From the NCBI GenBank assembly GCA_003013855.2, contig PVNU02002803.1, forward strand, positions 62,001 through 126,000: 64,000 bases of DNA, in the 5' to 3' direction. This document shows, in pieces, positions 32,555 to 45,391 of the stretch. Position numbers and translations under genes: made by a program. This DNA is from Liriodendron chinense (lineage: Eukaryota > Streptophyta > Magnoliopsida > Magnoliales > Magnoliaceae). Every line of letters begins with the position of its first letter. Position 1 is the first letter of the stretch. The notes under the pieces are model-generated. The model was not told the DNA's origin. It was given only the letters and a program-made list of their open reading frames with translations, and ran no database searches.

Positions 32555-32628
32555 TTAATCTCACTCAGGTGTTTCTACGAATGATTTTAACATACCATAT
32601 TGTTTGATAACCCCATCCTTGGAATCAT

Positions 32629-32631
<3 letters not shown>

Positions 32632-32673
<42 letters not shown>
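32632..32673. repeat. (ATT)n microsatellite
   Basis: Fourteen ATT triplets in the intron between the second and third recognisable GDI exons. Confidence 0.95.
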
Positions 32674-34279
32674 TACACATATATAGCTTTGGAAGTTGTT
32701 TACAGGCAATGATAAGCCTCCGAAAAATCTGGGCTCAAGCAGGGAGTACAGTGTTGATATGATCCCAAAGGTACTTGATTTTTGGGTAGTGCTTGGTCTA
32801 TTTTATGTGGAGCTTGTATCAATGAGAGGTGATTCAGTGCTTTGGATCTTAGAGCACTAAGTTATAATACTCCTAGTTGCATTAGGCCACTTAGCTAGTC
32901 CAATTGATGGATTTGGGTTGTCCATTAGGTGTAGACAAATTTCATTAGACCATTCATTTTTCAAGCCATAGATGGGATGTTCTATGGTTAGGATTGTCTG
33001 AAAAAGGTGATTATTAGGAACCATAAGCAATCCAAGACGTGTTTCAACAAATAGGCAGTTCAGATTGTCAATTGGACCTATATTTTCAAAAATGATCAGA
33101 ACCATCCATTTTATAAGCGATCAATTGGATGGTTAAAATTGTTCAATCATTGGCATAGTAGCTCACTAAAACTACACCAGAGCTAATTGGCTACCTAGAT
33201 TGATCAATTGATTTGTATCCAAGTGTCCTGATACAACTAGAAACATTAGAACTTACAGTGCATGGAGACAACTGGATCACTTTTCTATATCCATATCCTA
33301 AAATATTAAATATTTTCCATCCGTATTTCTTAAATTTTATAAAGGTACATTTATACTTTTAGAGCTCCAAAAATTGAATTTGCAAAATTTGATAGCTTTA
33401 AAAAGTCATAAGAATTTTGAACGTGCAAATTGAGATGTCATTTAGTTAAATTTATTCATTAAACCTTATATAGATGATCTAATCTGCCAATCCTGTTTGT
33501 GAGATGGTTTATGGAATTTCATCTGTTTGCTAAGAGTTTGATGATGCAATTAGCTGCTCACGGAATTCCAAATACTTAAATCAATTTTATTTAGTTTCAT
33601 GTTGTTCTCTATTTAATGGTCAGTCTTTAAATCTTGGATATGATGGAACTTCTTACATTTAATATGGATTTTCTCTCTTTTCTTCTCTCGGTAACTCTGA
33701 CAAAGCATGTTATCTATCTCCTTTGGCAGTTCATGATGACCAATGGAACTCTGGTTCGTGTTTTGTTAGGTCATTCCTGCTGAGCTAATTGTTAATGCAT
33801 GAGCTGATTTGACCCTGTACCCAACTACGTTTCATTCAGTTTGCATTAAAGTTATTGTTGTGTATTTTAATTTGATGATTTGTTATTTATGTTACAATTT
33901 TAGTTAGTTTGGATGGATTATTATATGAAATGAAAATTTAAAAATCATAAGTTCAATAGAGGTATGAGAAAATTGGACTTATCCTAAATATTCAAAATGA
34001 GGAACGAGCCCTCGAACTGCAATTACTTATTCCTTTCAAGTCTAGGTTGAAAGTAACATGATTGTGGTTTGGAGCTAAGTCCCTTTATGCAAATACTAGG
34101 TTCCAATTTGCTAATTTCCACTTTATTGAACTCAATCACTTCAGCGGTACACCCAAAAGCCTCCTCAATGGTAAGTTAGGCAATTCTAATTTGTTCATTT
34201 CAACTTTATTGGATGTGTTGTTGCAATTAAGCTTAATAATGCACTTAAACAAACTTTTAATAGTTTATTGACTCGTCAC

Positions 34280-34450
34280 CATAATTTATCACCACCACCA
34301 CCACCATCATCATCATCTAAGACTTATTCCAACTAATTGGGGTCAGCTACATGAATCCTTTACCGCCCTTCCACTCCATCAAGTACCATAACTTCAGTTA
34401 GGTACAGCAGGTCATCAAGTCTTCTCTTACTACATCCACCCATGTCCTTA
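34280..34450 (-). mobile_element. SINE/LINE-like 3' tail
   Basis: On the minus strand this reads 'ggattcatgtagctgacccc', 'aattagttggaataagtctt' and then GAT/GGT triplets. This resembles a widespread plant retroposon tail (Au-SINE-like) ending in a simple triplet run. It lies in a GDI intron. The 5' end and target duplicate were not resolved. Confidence 0.4.
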
Positions 34451-36545
34451 GTATGTTGACTTGTACTGAGTTACTATTTGATACATGATGTATTTCTTTT
34501 AGGTGCATTTACCCTATGAGCAGTATATTCTTCAAGGATAGTAACTTAATTTTTCCTATTTCATGCAAATATTTTTATTTGAAATGCTACCATATCAGAA
34601 CTTGATATTGCCCATTTCCAACACCATTACTTAGTTTCCTTGTCATTTCTTTCTTTTAAAATGTAATTTGTTTCACTTGATAAATGAATTATGTATATTA
34701 ATAATAAAAGGTTTTCAAAATGTGTAAAGGGCCCATGGCAGTAACAATGAGGGAGACTTAATGAAAGCTTATATCATGCATGTGTACATTATTTGAACTT
34801 TTTGTGGGTTTTGTGATTTAGAAACAGATTTCTTAGGCTGAAATTTTGCATGTTATCTACATTCAAATGCATGATGAGGATCAGATGAGCTTTGCTCTTT
34901 TATGTAATATGGGTTAGAAGACAATACATTTGATTTTATCAGGCGTGCTTTGGCGCTTCATAGAGATTATCACTACTTGGATGAGCCTGCAATGGATATA
35001 ATAAAGAGGATGAAGGTAATAGGGCTAATGTTTCCTTTCAAATCACGAGTGCTAGTCTTACTACTGAAATCCAAGTATTTTGGGGTTCAAAGGTTACATA
35101 TTTAACCTCTTTAACTTTCTTAAGTCACTTTGAGATTGTTGTATTGATTCTCGTATTCTATACTTACATGTCTCATTTCAGATATTCAATTCGCAATTGA
35201 TGAATCCTACTAAATATAAAATTTCTGTCATATGAAACTAACACATATTCTTAGTAAAAGTAACCAAACAATTGTTGGTGGATGCATAGATCTTCATCAT
35301 TTTCTCAATTTTTGTATAATTGAAGAAATATTTAAGCTGCTAATTATCTAGTCCTTTGTTTATTTATTTTTACAGAGAGTCCTTAGCACGCTTTCAAGGA
35401 GGTTCTCTATATATTTACCCAATGTACGGACTGGGATAACTCCCTCAGGTTTGTTTCTGCCCATAATTGTGCTGATATGGAAGTTTACCGAATGATTTGT
35501 TAATATGTTGTAAATTTCAGGCATTTTCTCATCTAAGTTGCATTTTGCACCCATGGGGATTTTCCATTTAGTCCAACCCATACGCTCATAGGCTGCCCTG
35601 AAGAAACCACACAGATAGATGAACCTAACCACTAATCCATAACCTGCAAAAAATGAATGGCCGAGACCATTTATGGATGCCCAGTCATCAATGTTAACCA
35701 TTCAATCAGTGGACCTCACCTTGGATTGCTTATGGTTGTTAAGTCACGTTGATCGGAATCCAAACCATTACTTGAAAAACAGATGGTTATATTAAAGAGG
35801 ACTGATCACCTACAATCTATTCTATGCTACAATTCAGAATTTTGGTTTCCAAATTTCCTTGGAAATATCAAATATGTTTTGAAGGGGAAATGCTTGTAAA
35901 GAGGGGTTGTAGGTACATTACATACAAGTTGTTGTCAGTAATTAGTTCTCTGTGTTGAAAGGGTTATCTTACAGATAGTTAAAATCATCCAATCGGCATG
36001 ATTTTTCTGAAGTAGCTAATGAAAAGTTCATCTCACGTAATATACAATCTAGATCGGTTATATGGATATGCACGTGTACAAATGCAACTAGATTATGCAC
36101 TAGGTGCACTGGAACATTCCCCTATATGGATAAATGTATATGTATATTGCCTCATTTGATAATGGTTAGCATATCTTTTTGTTCTCTGATTCTTTTCTTG
36201 TTTATAAATTAACTAGAACCAACACCTTCAATTAGTATCTGATGCAAATGGAAAAGCTTTTGGCGTGACTTCTTAGAGTGAAACTACTAAATGCAAGAAG
36301 GTTGTGTGCGATCCTTCTTATTTGCCTAACAAGGTATGGTTACAACTAATTCTAATTCAGTGTAGTGATTTAACCGTTGCCTTGGTTTTTAAAATGGGCC
36401 TTTGGACTGTACCCCACTAATTCCAACAGGTTAAAAAGGTCAGAAGAGTAGCTCGCGCAATATGTATCATGAATCATCTCATCCTGAATACCAATGACTC
36501 TCACTCATTGCAAGTTATTTTGCCACAAAAAACAGCTAGGATGTA

Positions 36546-36995
36546 AATAAGATATGTATGTTTTAGTATTTTCTCACTTTGACTTGTATCTGTACGTTTG
36601 TTTCTGTGTGTATGCACTCGTCTCAAGTCCCAACTAATTGTAACTTCTAAATTCTATCGGGTCAGTAATGGCCTGAATATTGAATCATTTTCTATATGGT
36701 GGGGCCTTCCTTTTAGTCTTCCAAATTAACTGTATGGTTTGGCCGCATTTCAATAATATGCCCAACTGTAATTGAATTGGTTTGACTAGCTTCTTGTATT
36801 AAGACAATATAATCTTGATATTCATGAATTCACTCAAATGAACCTATGATCTGCATTGCATGAGTAGGGGCACATTTTTCTATATTGACCAAAATTATCC
36901 ATGTCCTTGTGTAGGTGGACCAGTCAGCCTCCACTTGCATTGCTTGGCTACTCCTAACATTCATTTCTTCTTCTTATTTATTTATTTATATTTTA
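36546..36995. other. Non-coding DNA after the last GDI block
   Basis: No exon for the GDI C-terminus and no clear repeat is visible, apart from T-rich tracts just before the MITE at 36997. Confidence 0.4.
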
Positions 36996-37095
36996 GGTAC
37001 GATGGGTTTGTTTGCACCAAATATCATGAAATTTCTGATATTTACACCAAGTTAGATTGATTAATCATGAAATAACTTGAAATTTCATGATATTT

Positions 37096-37821
37096 TAGCA
37101 AGGGTGGGTCGCTGACTATTACATAGCCTAGATGGACCAAAAGAAGATCGGTCAAGGTCGGAAGTGATTAGGACCATTTGGACAGTAAAACGGTTGTATC
37201 TCACGATCCGGGATGAGTTGTAAGGCGTATAATATATGATTTTGGGGTAGCTCGAGCTACTTTAACCACCCAACCTGGCTAAGATGGGTTGTCCATGCCG
37301 GAATAATGATATTCAACCAGATCGACAGTCATTAGCTTAGTTTTATTTTAATTTTACTATTTACAGTAAGTTTTATTTTAATCATAACTTTTGATCCGTA
37401 GGGTTTTAGAGTTTGCGCCCTACATGAAAAGGGCTTAGAATAATTAGTAGAACAACGTGGTTGGGCCTATTTGAAAACTTTCTATTTTTGGTCGAAACCC
37501 ATGAGTTCTAGTAGGATTGAGAGACTTCTATAAATAGTAAGTTAACTATTTATATTAAGTTGCGTTTTTTAGGTGTTTTAATTTGAGTTGAAGTCTGGAA
37601 CTTCTACCTAGAGTTTAGTTTCTTATTTAAAGTATTATAGTCATGTTAATTTTCATTCAATCTATTATTATGAATTTTCTTAGATTTATTTCCTGTTTTC
37701 TCTTATTTTCCCTCGTGGATTCGAGGAAGTCTGGTTGAGGATTCCCGGAGGTCTTGTGGACTCAAGGTATTTATCCAATTAGGCATATGGTGATCGGCCT
37801 AATCACGCCCTCCCTACATCA
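37096..37821 (+). mobile_element. gypsy 2 5' LTR
   Basis: 726 bp, starting TAGCAAGG (TG decayed to TA) and ending CTACATCA. TATA box CTATAAATAG lies near 37530. It aligns along its length with 48384-49101. Confidence 0.88.
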
Positions 37822-37822
37822 G

Positions 37823-37837
37823 TGGTATCAAAATGAG
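37823..37837 (+). promoter_or_regulatory. gypsy 2 primer binding site
   Basis: TGGTATCAAAATGAG one base after the LTR. The first eight bases match the initiator Met tRNA complement (TGGTATCAGAGC...), while the rest differs. Confidence 0.7.
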
Positions 37838-37854
37838 AATTTTTCCTCAGGACA

Positions 37855-39060
37855 ATGGCGTATAACGAAGGTGGGGGAAACGTCCCCGCTGACGATGTTC
37901 AAGGGATGCTCTATCTTGCGAACAAGATAGATACTTTGCAGGTGTCCATGGAAAGCCTGCGGAGAACTCTAGATGTTATTGCTGAGGCGATAGCTCCGCC
38001 TCAAGCCCAAGGCGATAATCAACAACCACATGTGCTCGCTATACAGAATAACCCTATATTTCGTAGGAATCCACAAGTGGCCAATTGCAGTGCTAACCCA
38101 GATGATTCAGACCCAAGCAATGACGAGGTCAAAGACATGCTTATACGATGGCCTGTACTTGGGAACGATCGTGGGGTCAGACAGAAAGAGACTTTCAAGA
38201 CTTTCGAGACGTTCCTAGTTTTAATGGCGTGTTACATATAGAGGAATTCCTCGATTGGCTTGCGGAAGTCAATAGCTATTTTGATTGCATGGAGGTTCCA
38301 GAAGATAGGTGAGTTAAACTCATCGCGGACAAGTTGAAGTTGGGTGCCGCTTCATAGTGGGAGCAGTTACAGCTTAACCGTACCAGGCAGAATAAGTTTC
38401 CCATCCGATCATGATCGCAGATGAGACAACTTCTTTTATCGTGATTCCTCTCCAAAGATTATGAATAGGTGTTGTTCAAGCAATACCAAATTATAGGCAG
38501 GGGAACCGGACCGTTGTTGAGTACGAAGTCGAATTTAACAGATTGGCAATATGATACGATTTGGCAGAGACCGAACCGCAGAGTGTAGTGCAGTTCCTAG
38601 ACGTTCTACGTCCCACAATTCAGGATCGGATTCAGTTACACCCAACCTGGACCGTGGTTGAGGCAATAGACCTAGCAACGAAGATAGAGACGCAACTTGC
38701 ATGGGCCTCCGTCCGTACTTTTCCGTCAACACAGGCCCCCATGACGGGTCCTATACAAGATGCAGCATCATCCAAGGGAAGGAGCTAGTTGGGGGTTATT
38801 CTCAGGCCCCTATGACTATAAACTGAGGCACGGGGAGTGGTCCTCCTAGGCCCCAACATAAGCGCCTATAGCAGTGGGCCCGAGTCGGGCTCCCAATCCG
38901 TATGCGCGCCCGAGGCTAAATAATTGTTTTAGATGTGGCCAATCGGGCCACTTGTCGAATTCTTGCCTGCAACGCCCTGCAACCAATCTGGCCATCAACG
39001 AAGGGGGCACTGAAGGAGAAGTAGAGGGTGAATATCCTGAGTTTGAGGAGTTAGAATAGG
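37855..39060 (+). pseudogene. gypsy 2 gag with zinc knuckle
   Basis: ATG at 37855 opens a 128-codon frame ('YLANKIDTLQVSMESLRRTLD' region, a predicted helix), then a shift into 'FNGVLHIEEFLDWLAEVNSYF'. Stops follow. CFRCGQSGHLSNSC (about 38923-38964) is a perfect CCHC knuckle, followed by an acidic tail to 39058. Gag would coat element RNA. Confidence 0.8.
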
Positions 39061-39179
39061 TGGATGAGGAGGACACTAAAGATTCGCGATTGATTACTCG
39101 GACCATGGTGAGTCCTTAGTCGTGCGGCGACTCCTATATGCTCCAAGGAAGGAGGTGCACCCGTAGCGGCACAACATCT

Positions 39180-39847
39180 TCCGCACGCGATTCACCATGA
39201 ATGAAAAAGTCTGTGATGTTATCATAGATAGTGGCAACAGCGAGAACATTGTCTCAAAGGTGATGGTGGACAAGTTGTGACGTCCCACGACAAAGCATCC
39301 CATGCCCTATTCGATCGGGTGGATCAAGAAGGTGAACGAGACCATGGTAACTGAACAATGCATTATCTCATTTTCTATTGGTAAAAGTTACAAAGATGAA
39401 GTCCTCTGTGATGTGGTTGACATGGAGGCATGCCATATGTTTCTTACCCGATCATGGCAATCAAATCGAGATGCGACCCACCGTGGACATGATAACGTAT
39501 ACGTATTCGTTAAAGATGGTCACAAGATGATGTTAGGCCCTATGGCACTGAAAAAACACCCCGAAGCTTCTAAAGTGGAGGGAAATTATCTCCTAGCCAT
39601 TCGGGAGTTTGTGGAGGAATCAAAAGAAATCGGCGAGGTGCACGCCGTGGTGGTGAAGGGAGAGGAGTCGGAACCCTCCAATATCCCTCCTAGCCTTAAG
39701 CCATTGTTGAATGAATACCGAAGTATCTGGCCTAAGGACCTACCAGATGGATTGCCTCCCATGAGAGACATCCAACATCATATCGACCTTTCCCCTGGGG
39801 CGAGCTTGCCTAACCGACCCCACTATCGCATGAACCCGAAAGAGTGA
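39180..39847 (+). pseudogene. gypsy 2 aspartic protease and RT lead
   Basis: 'VCDVIIDSGNSENIVS' (about 39209-39258) keeps the Asp-Ser-Gly active site; a stop follows at 39278-39280. The 181-codon frame 39302-39847 continues through the protease end ('DVVDMEACHMFL') and linker to 'GLPPMRDIQHHIDL', the lead into RT. A TGA at 39845-39847 ends the frame. Confidence 0.8.
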
Positions 39848-40600
39848 GAAATACTTCAGGGAAAAGTGGAGGAACTGATCTGTAAGGGTCATCTCAAAGA
39901 AAGCATGAGCTCATGCGTCGTGCCAGCATTATTAACTCCAAAGAAGGATGGGAGTTTGCGCATGTGTGTCAACAGCCGTACAATTAAGAAAATAGCTATC
40001 AAATATCAGTTCACAATACCACGACCAGATGACATGCTCAACATGCTTGAGGGTGCCAGGTGTTTTCCAAGTTAGATCTGAGAAGCGGGTACCATCAGAT
40101 TCGCATTAGGCCGGGTGATGAATGAAAAATGACCTTCAAGACCAAGGAAGGGTTGTACAATAGCTCGTTATGCCCTTCGGTCTATCTAACGCTCCAATTA
40201 TGTTTATGCACCTAATGAATCAAGTGTTGAAACCGTTCATCGGTTGGATCGTAGTGGTATATTTTGATGACATCTTGATTTATAGTTAGAGGAGACAAAA
40301 CACATGAACCATCTCAAGTAAGTGCTACATGTGCTAGCTGAAAATAAACTATATTTGAACCTGAAGAAGTTTAGCTTCCTAACCGATCGGCTATTATTCA
40401 TGGGATTCATCGTAATGTCCATAAGCATTTGAGTGGACGAAGAGAAAGTGTGAGCTATTTAGGATTGGTCAGCCCATAAAAACATTCATGAGGTACGAAG
40501 TTTTCATGGGTTGGCGACCTTTTATCGTCGATTCGTGAAGAATTTTAGTACCATTGTCGCGTCAATCACTGATTGCGTGAAGAAGGGACAATTTCAGTGA
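39848..40600 (+). pseudogene. gypsy 2 reverse transcriptase
   Basis: 'VPALLTPKKDGSLRMCVNSR' (about 39916-39978) and 'IPRPDDMLNMLEGA' give the finger and palm. After shifts, 'VYFDDILIYS' (about 40257-40288) holds the catalytic Asp pair, intact. 'FHGLATFYRRFVKNF' (about 40500-40545) marks the thumb/connection. Confidence 0.8.
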
Positions 40601-40659
40601 ACCGATGAGGCAGACAAGAGCTTTGCTGAAATCAAGCATCGATTGTCCACAACGCTAGT

Positions 40660-41020
40660 CCTAGTACTTCCCAATTTCGACAAGCTGTTTGAGGTAGTGT
40701 GATGCCTCCTATGTCAGTATTGGCGAAGTCCTTTCTCATGAAGGTCAGTCGGTCGCCTACTACAGTGAGAAGCTTAGCGACGCACGAAAGAATTGGTTGA
40801 CGTATGAGCTTCAGTTGTATGCAGTGGTCCAGGCACTACGACATTGGAGCCATTATCTGATTCAGAGAGAGTTTATTCTCTACACTGACCATCAGGCTTT
40901 AAAATTTATTAACAGTCAGACTAACGTGTGCATGCAAGATGGATCGCGTTTTTGCAGGAATTCACGTTCGTTATGAAGCACAACTCAGGGCAGCAAAACA
41001 AGGTGGCTGACGCACTTAGT
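40660..41020 (+). pseudogene. gypsy 2 RNase H
   Basis: 'CDASYVSIGEVLSHEG' (near 40705-40750), 'SVAYYSEKL', 'YELQLYAVVQALRHW' and 'LYTDHQALKF' (near 40875-40910) follow the gypsy RNase H order with catalytic Asp and Glu positions recognisable. The end 'KVADALS' is split from integrase by LTR F. Confidence 0.75.
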
Positions 41021-41190
41021 TGTTGTAACGCCCCGGATTTTTCAAAATTTATTTGAAAATTTTTGAAAAAAATTATTTTGATTTGCAAATAGTGAGACAT
41101 CCGTAGGAGATCCGATAAGGGACCCTTTACAAAAGTTACTTAGAATGATGCCATGAACGACGTAAAATGGATAGATTTATCAAAACTCGT

Positions 41191-43502
41191 TGTCACGCCC
41201 CAAACCCGGGGACCGGGCTCACTAAATTCCCGATCGCCGACCTTGGTGCCAACAGCCTCCTTAGTACCCCATTCTCGGCTCCTAGCTCTCATATGCCAGG
41301 TTCCGATCCTGGGATCCCACCAGGAGGATTTTCAAGGTAATTTTTTTTGTAAAGGAGCATAATCACAACCATAAAACATCATCAGATATCCACTAATAAG
41401 TTTGTTGAGTACAATGCTGGAAAAGGGAAATACAAAATGTAGCAGAAGTCCAAGATATCAGGTACATGAACTAAGCTCAACGCTGCCAATGTGCCCTAGT
41501 ACCTGCAGCGTAAAAAAACGCGCATAAGCTTCCTACGAAGCTCAGTAGAGTGCGTGTGTGCTTGTGTGATGCATATGACAAGTATACAGATATCAGAGTA
41601 AGCGAAAGTAATAGAGGGCTAAGTTACCAGGTTCATGAATGCTATCAGCCATCCCAAGGCTATGTGATGCAAAGGCCTACATGGCCGAGTGTAACATGCT
41701 AGAGATGCAATGCAACCACGTCAATCCTCAACTAATCCACATATCAAAACGATTCTCATTTGGGACATCACCGGGGTCTAATACACTCTGATACTGGCCG
41801 CCGCACATCACGCGCATAACCAAGCGAGTAGAAAAGACCTCACTATCTGCCTCGTCAGTGGTATGCCAATGCCCACCCAGCTCACCGATAGCGGACCCAT
41901 TCCACGAGCTGGTCAGACTCGACCTAGCTTATAGCCCACTACACCCGGGCAGATAAGGTCACACCCCTTTCCAACCGACCTCGACACAGTGGGAGACGCG
42001 GCCTACTGGTATTTAGCACTCAAGCGCTCATGTTATCCACTCGGTCTCGACGTTGGAGCATCCTACTGGTACCACAGGGTTTAAGGATTTTCACCCAAGG
42101 ACATCCATAGCACCCACGTACTAGAACAAGTTTTCGGTGTCCATTACTGCCAACCACGATGTAACTATAGTGGCCACCACCCCGATGCTACTAGGTTGTG
42201 AAGGCGATCGTGACATACATAATGCGAAATGCATGAGTCACACAATCCAAGTCATGCACCAAACTTACGCATACTGTGCAATCATGTGGGGCGACCCTGT
42301 CTCGTACGAGTCCCCTAAGTATAACAAGCCAAAATAGCATGTGCTATGATTATTCGTGATCCACAACAGACATACAAATGATGCGTATGGGCATATGAAT
42401 GAGCAGGGTATTCATTATACTAAGCATGTTATCAGTGTGACATATCAAGCTAAGTATACTAGCATGTTACCAAACGCATCATGTGACGTTAGCCTTAAAT
42501 GGCCCAATATATATAGAGAGTGGGACCCGGACTGTGGGCTCCATTGGAAATGTAAAGGTCGTCGGGCATAGCCCACTTGAGAGCACATCGGCCCCATACT
42601 TAGGCCTGCACATACAAAATAGGTTGACGAAATAGGTGTACAGCATGGATAAAAACATATATATATATATTAAAGGAAGGACCATGGCGGGCCCCGCCCA
42701 CTGGTCGGATAGCAAATATACATCATCGATCTTAGGAAGTTTCAGTGGTAGGTATTCAATCACCACCATTTCCTAAGTGAAGCCCACTCAAATTGGGCCC
42801 CACGCATCGGTCAAGATGGGTGGTATGATACACAATACATCCATCAAGGTGGAACCCAAAGATGGGCCCAAAACCTTTAGTTGGATGAAAATAACCATCA
42901 CAGTGGCCCCAAGAAAGTTTTCAATGGTGGGCATCAATGACCACTGTTCCCTACGGGTGTGGTCCACCTGACGTTTGGATCTGCCTCATTTTAGGGGCCA
43001 TACCTTAAAATGGCATGGAAAAAAAATGGCCAGCATGAATAAAACATATACATCATGGACGGCGTGGATGGTACATAAACATCATGGTGGGTCCCACGAG
43101 TGGGCCACCAGCTGGGCAGCCAAGGGGCCAGCGTCACTGACGTTGGGGGTGGCCAGCGTGTGGATGCTGCCTCTCTTTCTTTTTTTCTTATATATATATA
43201 TATATATATATTATGATTTTCAGGTTGTGGGGCCCATTCATGGATGATCCAATCCATCCATCTGATTGTCCATCACAAGGTGGACCCAAGAAAAGAAAAT
43301 GAAAGGCAAACAAGAAAGGGGGGAGTTTATGTCCCCCGTTGCACTTACCTTGAAGGATGAATGGTTGGATCGGGTCGGGTGGTTGATCGAACAGTTCGTT
43401 TGATGGTTGGGGCCCTCCAAGCTTTGATCTCCACCTTCTAATTCTTCTAACTCCCTCTTAATCTCTCTCTCTCTCTTCTTAATCCTTTCTCTCTCTCTCC
43501 TT

Positions 43503-43567
<65 letters not shown>

Positions 43568-44090
43568 CCTCTCTCTCTCTCTCTTCTTTCTAGCTTAGAA
43601 TGTCATGGACGTGTGATTGCTTCGGGTGTTTGGGGGTTTTCTTAAAGATGAAATGATGATGGTTAGCATGGGAGGGGGGTAGGATGGTATGGGAGGTATG
43701 GGCTTGTGTTGATTTTGTAGTGAGAGAGGAATAGGGTGGGTATGGTGTGTGTAAACTAGGATGATGAGAGGGGTATGGGTGAGGGTGAGGGTGATTGATT
43801 GATTGATTTAATTTTCTAGGGATTTGTGCAAGTGGGGCCCGTGCTACACGTGTGTTGCGCGACCCGCCTCGGATTGCGCAAATGATCACAACTTTCACAC
43901 CGGGTATCGCAATGGGGCGTGCCGCGCGGCGTTGGAATCGCAACGCTTACGCGGTCGCCGGGGTATAGGTCTTGGGTCGATGTGGTACTAAAATAAGGTC
44001 ACAATCAAGGCTCGCTAATCTGGTCCATCCGGGACGTACCGATACTGGAAACTAAGCGTATGGAGGGCAATTCAGGGTACAAATCTTACA
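41191..44090 (-). mobile_element. Solo LTR C1 nested in LTR F
   Basis: 2900 bp, starting TGTCACGCCCC and ending AAATCTTACA, with a perfect target duplication CTCGT (41186-41190 and 44091-44095). GGGCCCAC-type tracts, a (TA)n run (about 43188-43211) and a (CT)n run (about 43440-43590) lie inside. 'cctacgaagctcagtag' near 41531 reads, in reverse, the 'ctgagcttcgtagg' tract usual near the 3' end of Tekay-type LTRs, so the sense is minus. Confidence 0.9.
43440..43592. repeat. (CT)n microsatellite
   Basis: Interrupted CT runs, the longest about 60 bp, within LTR C1. Confidence 0.95.
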
Positions 44091-45353
44091 CTCGTATTTT
44101 CTGATAATTATGATAATGCCATTGGATCCCCTAATTTGTGATTTCTGATCAATCAGATATATAGTTCTCGAATCTGTCCGAATGTTAAGTGTAATTTTAA
44201 GTGTATAACAATATCATGTAGATAGATTTTCAAATAGGACCCCACAATCATGGAGATCTTAACCTAGGAGCATCTGTAACCGTTAATCCAGGAACGTAGT
44301 TGGGAAAATAACCATACCAAACTAATTATCTTAGCGGTAAACCATTATCCTAAAATTTGATTGATTATCTAAGGTGTATAGATATGAAATTTTGAGTACC
44401 CAAAATGTGAATGACTTACATTAACCTAGAGACTTGATTTCTAGATCACATGGTTTCCATAATCCTATTGACTTAAAATTTTACACCATGTCTATTCATC
44501 ATAAATTAATTATACATGTTAAATTTCAGCCCTTAAACTATAATAGAAGTGGTCTAATTGTCAAATCAACCCCTTATCCCTTTATTTTCATGTCCATCGA
44601 GTGAGGAAAGTGTATTGTTAGTTGTAGTCGAATATTTTCCTTCATATGAGTGACTTGGATCGTCTTTATCATGGACCAATAGTAGAATTTAAGTGCCCCA
44701 CCTTGATAAGCCTCTTTCTTAAGCGCGAAGTTATCCCGTTTTAGGAATTAACGAGTTACCAACTATTCTCAAATCTGAACCTTTCAATTTACTCACTTCT
44801 CACCATCAATCGCTTCTCAACTTTGGACCACCCATTGTACTCATATGACTACGAGTTTACACAAAATTTGGACCCCGATCTATAATCCTACACCATTGAA
44901 CCACAAAGTTAGCCCCTTCCTTTTTCGCCAAAAGTTGGAATTTCAGATCTAAACTATTCCCACCATCAATCAACCACCAAAATTTATACAATTGTTTGCC
45001 TATCATGACTACACATTTTCTTCAAATTTGGGCCTTAATCATCAAGCATGTACCGTTAATTAAGATCAACCCTGTTTTGTCACTCGTCGAGCCTTTTTTT
45101 AAGATCAGTCAATCTAGAACGTGAATCACCAAGAAATTTATGTATTCTGACTCTACTCTTCGAATTTGATAAGATGAACGGATTGGAATTGATCAAAGAT
45201 CACCCGGATATTGAGATTTAACAAACCCACCTCAAGAGGTTGTTACAATTGCCCATAAACGCAGTCCCTCTCTATATTCCTACTACGCACATTCAAGCCC
45301 TTCTCCTAACCTTAGCCTCCATGCCCTAGAGAAAGAGAGATGTGAGAGAGAAT

Positions 45354-45391
<38 letters not shown>

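Larger units (their letters stand above)
32216..36545 (+). pseudogene. Rab GDP-dissociation inhibitor pseudogene, intron-containing
   Basis: Exon-like blocks flanked by splice-type AG/GT read GDI in the right order. 32216-32264 plus 32558-32568 gives 'VLHMDRNDYYGGESTSL' and 'NLTQ'. 32706-32770 gives 'NDKPPKNLGSSREYSVDMIPK' in part. 33730-33768 gives 'FMMTNGTLVRVL'. 34918-35015 gives 'ALALHRDYHYLDEPAMDI'. 35376-35448 gives 'SLARFQGGSLYIYPMYG'. About 36217-36333 gives 'TTKCKKVVCDPSYLPNK'. 36430-36545 gives 'RRVARAICIMNH' and 'NTNDSHSLQVILPQK'. GDI extracts prenylated Rab GTPases from membranes. In-frame stops lie at 35437-35439 and 36274-36276, the N-terminal exon, the middle region and the C-terminus are missing, and a MITE sits in an exon. 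Retained introns show it arose by DNA duplication. Confidence 0.88.

Noticed and set aside
32216..36545. A functional GDI gene
   Set aside because: In-frame stops at 35437 and 36274, loss of the first exon, middle domain and C-terminus, and a MITE inside an exon make a working protein impossible from this locus.
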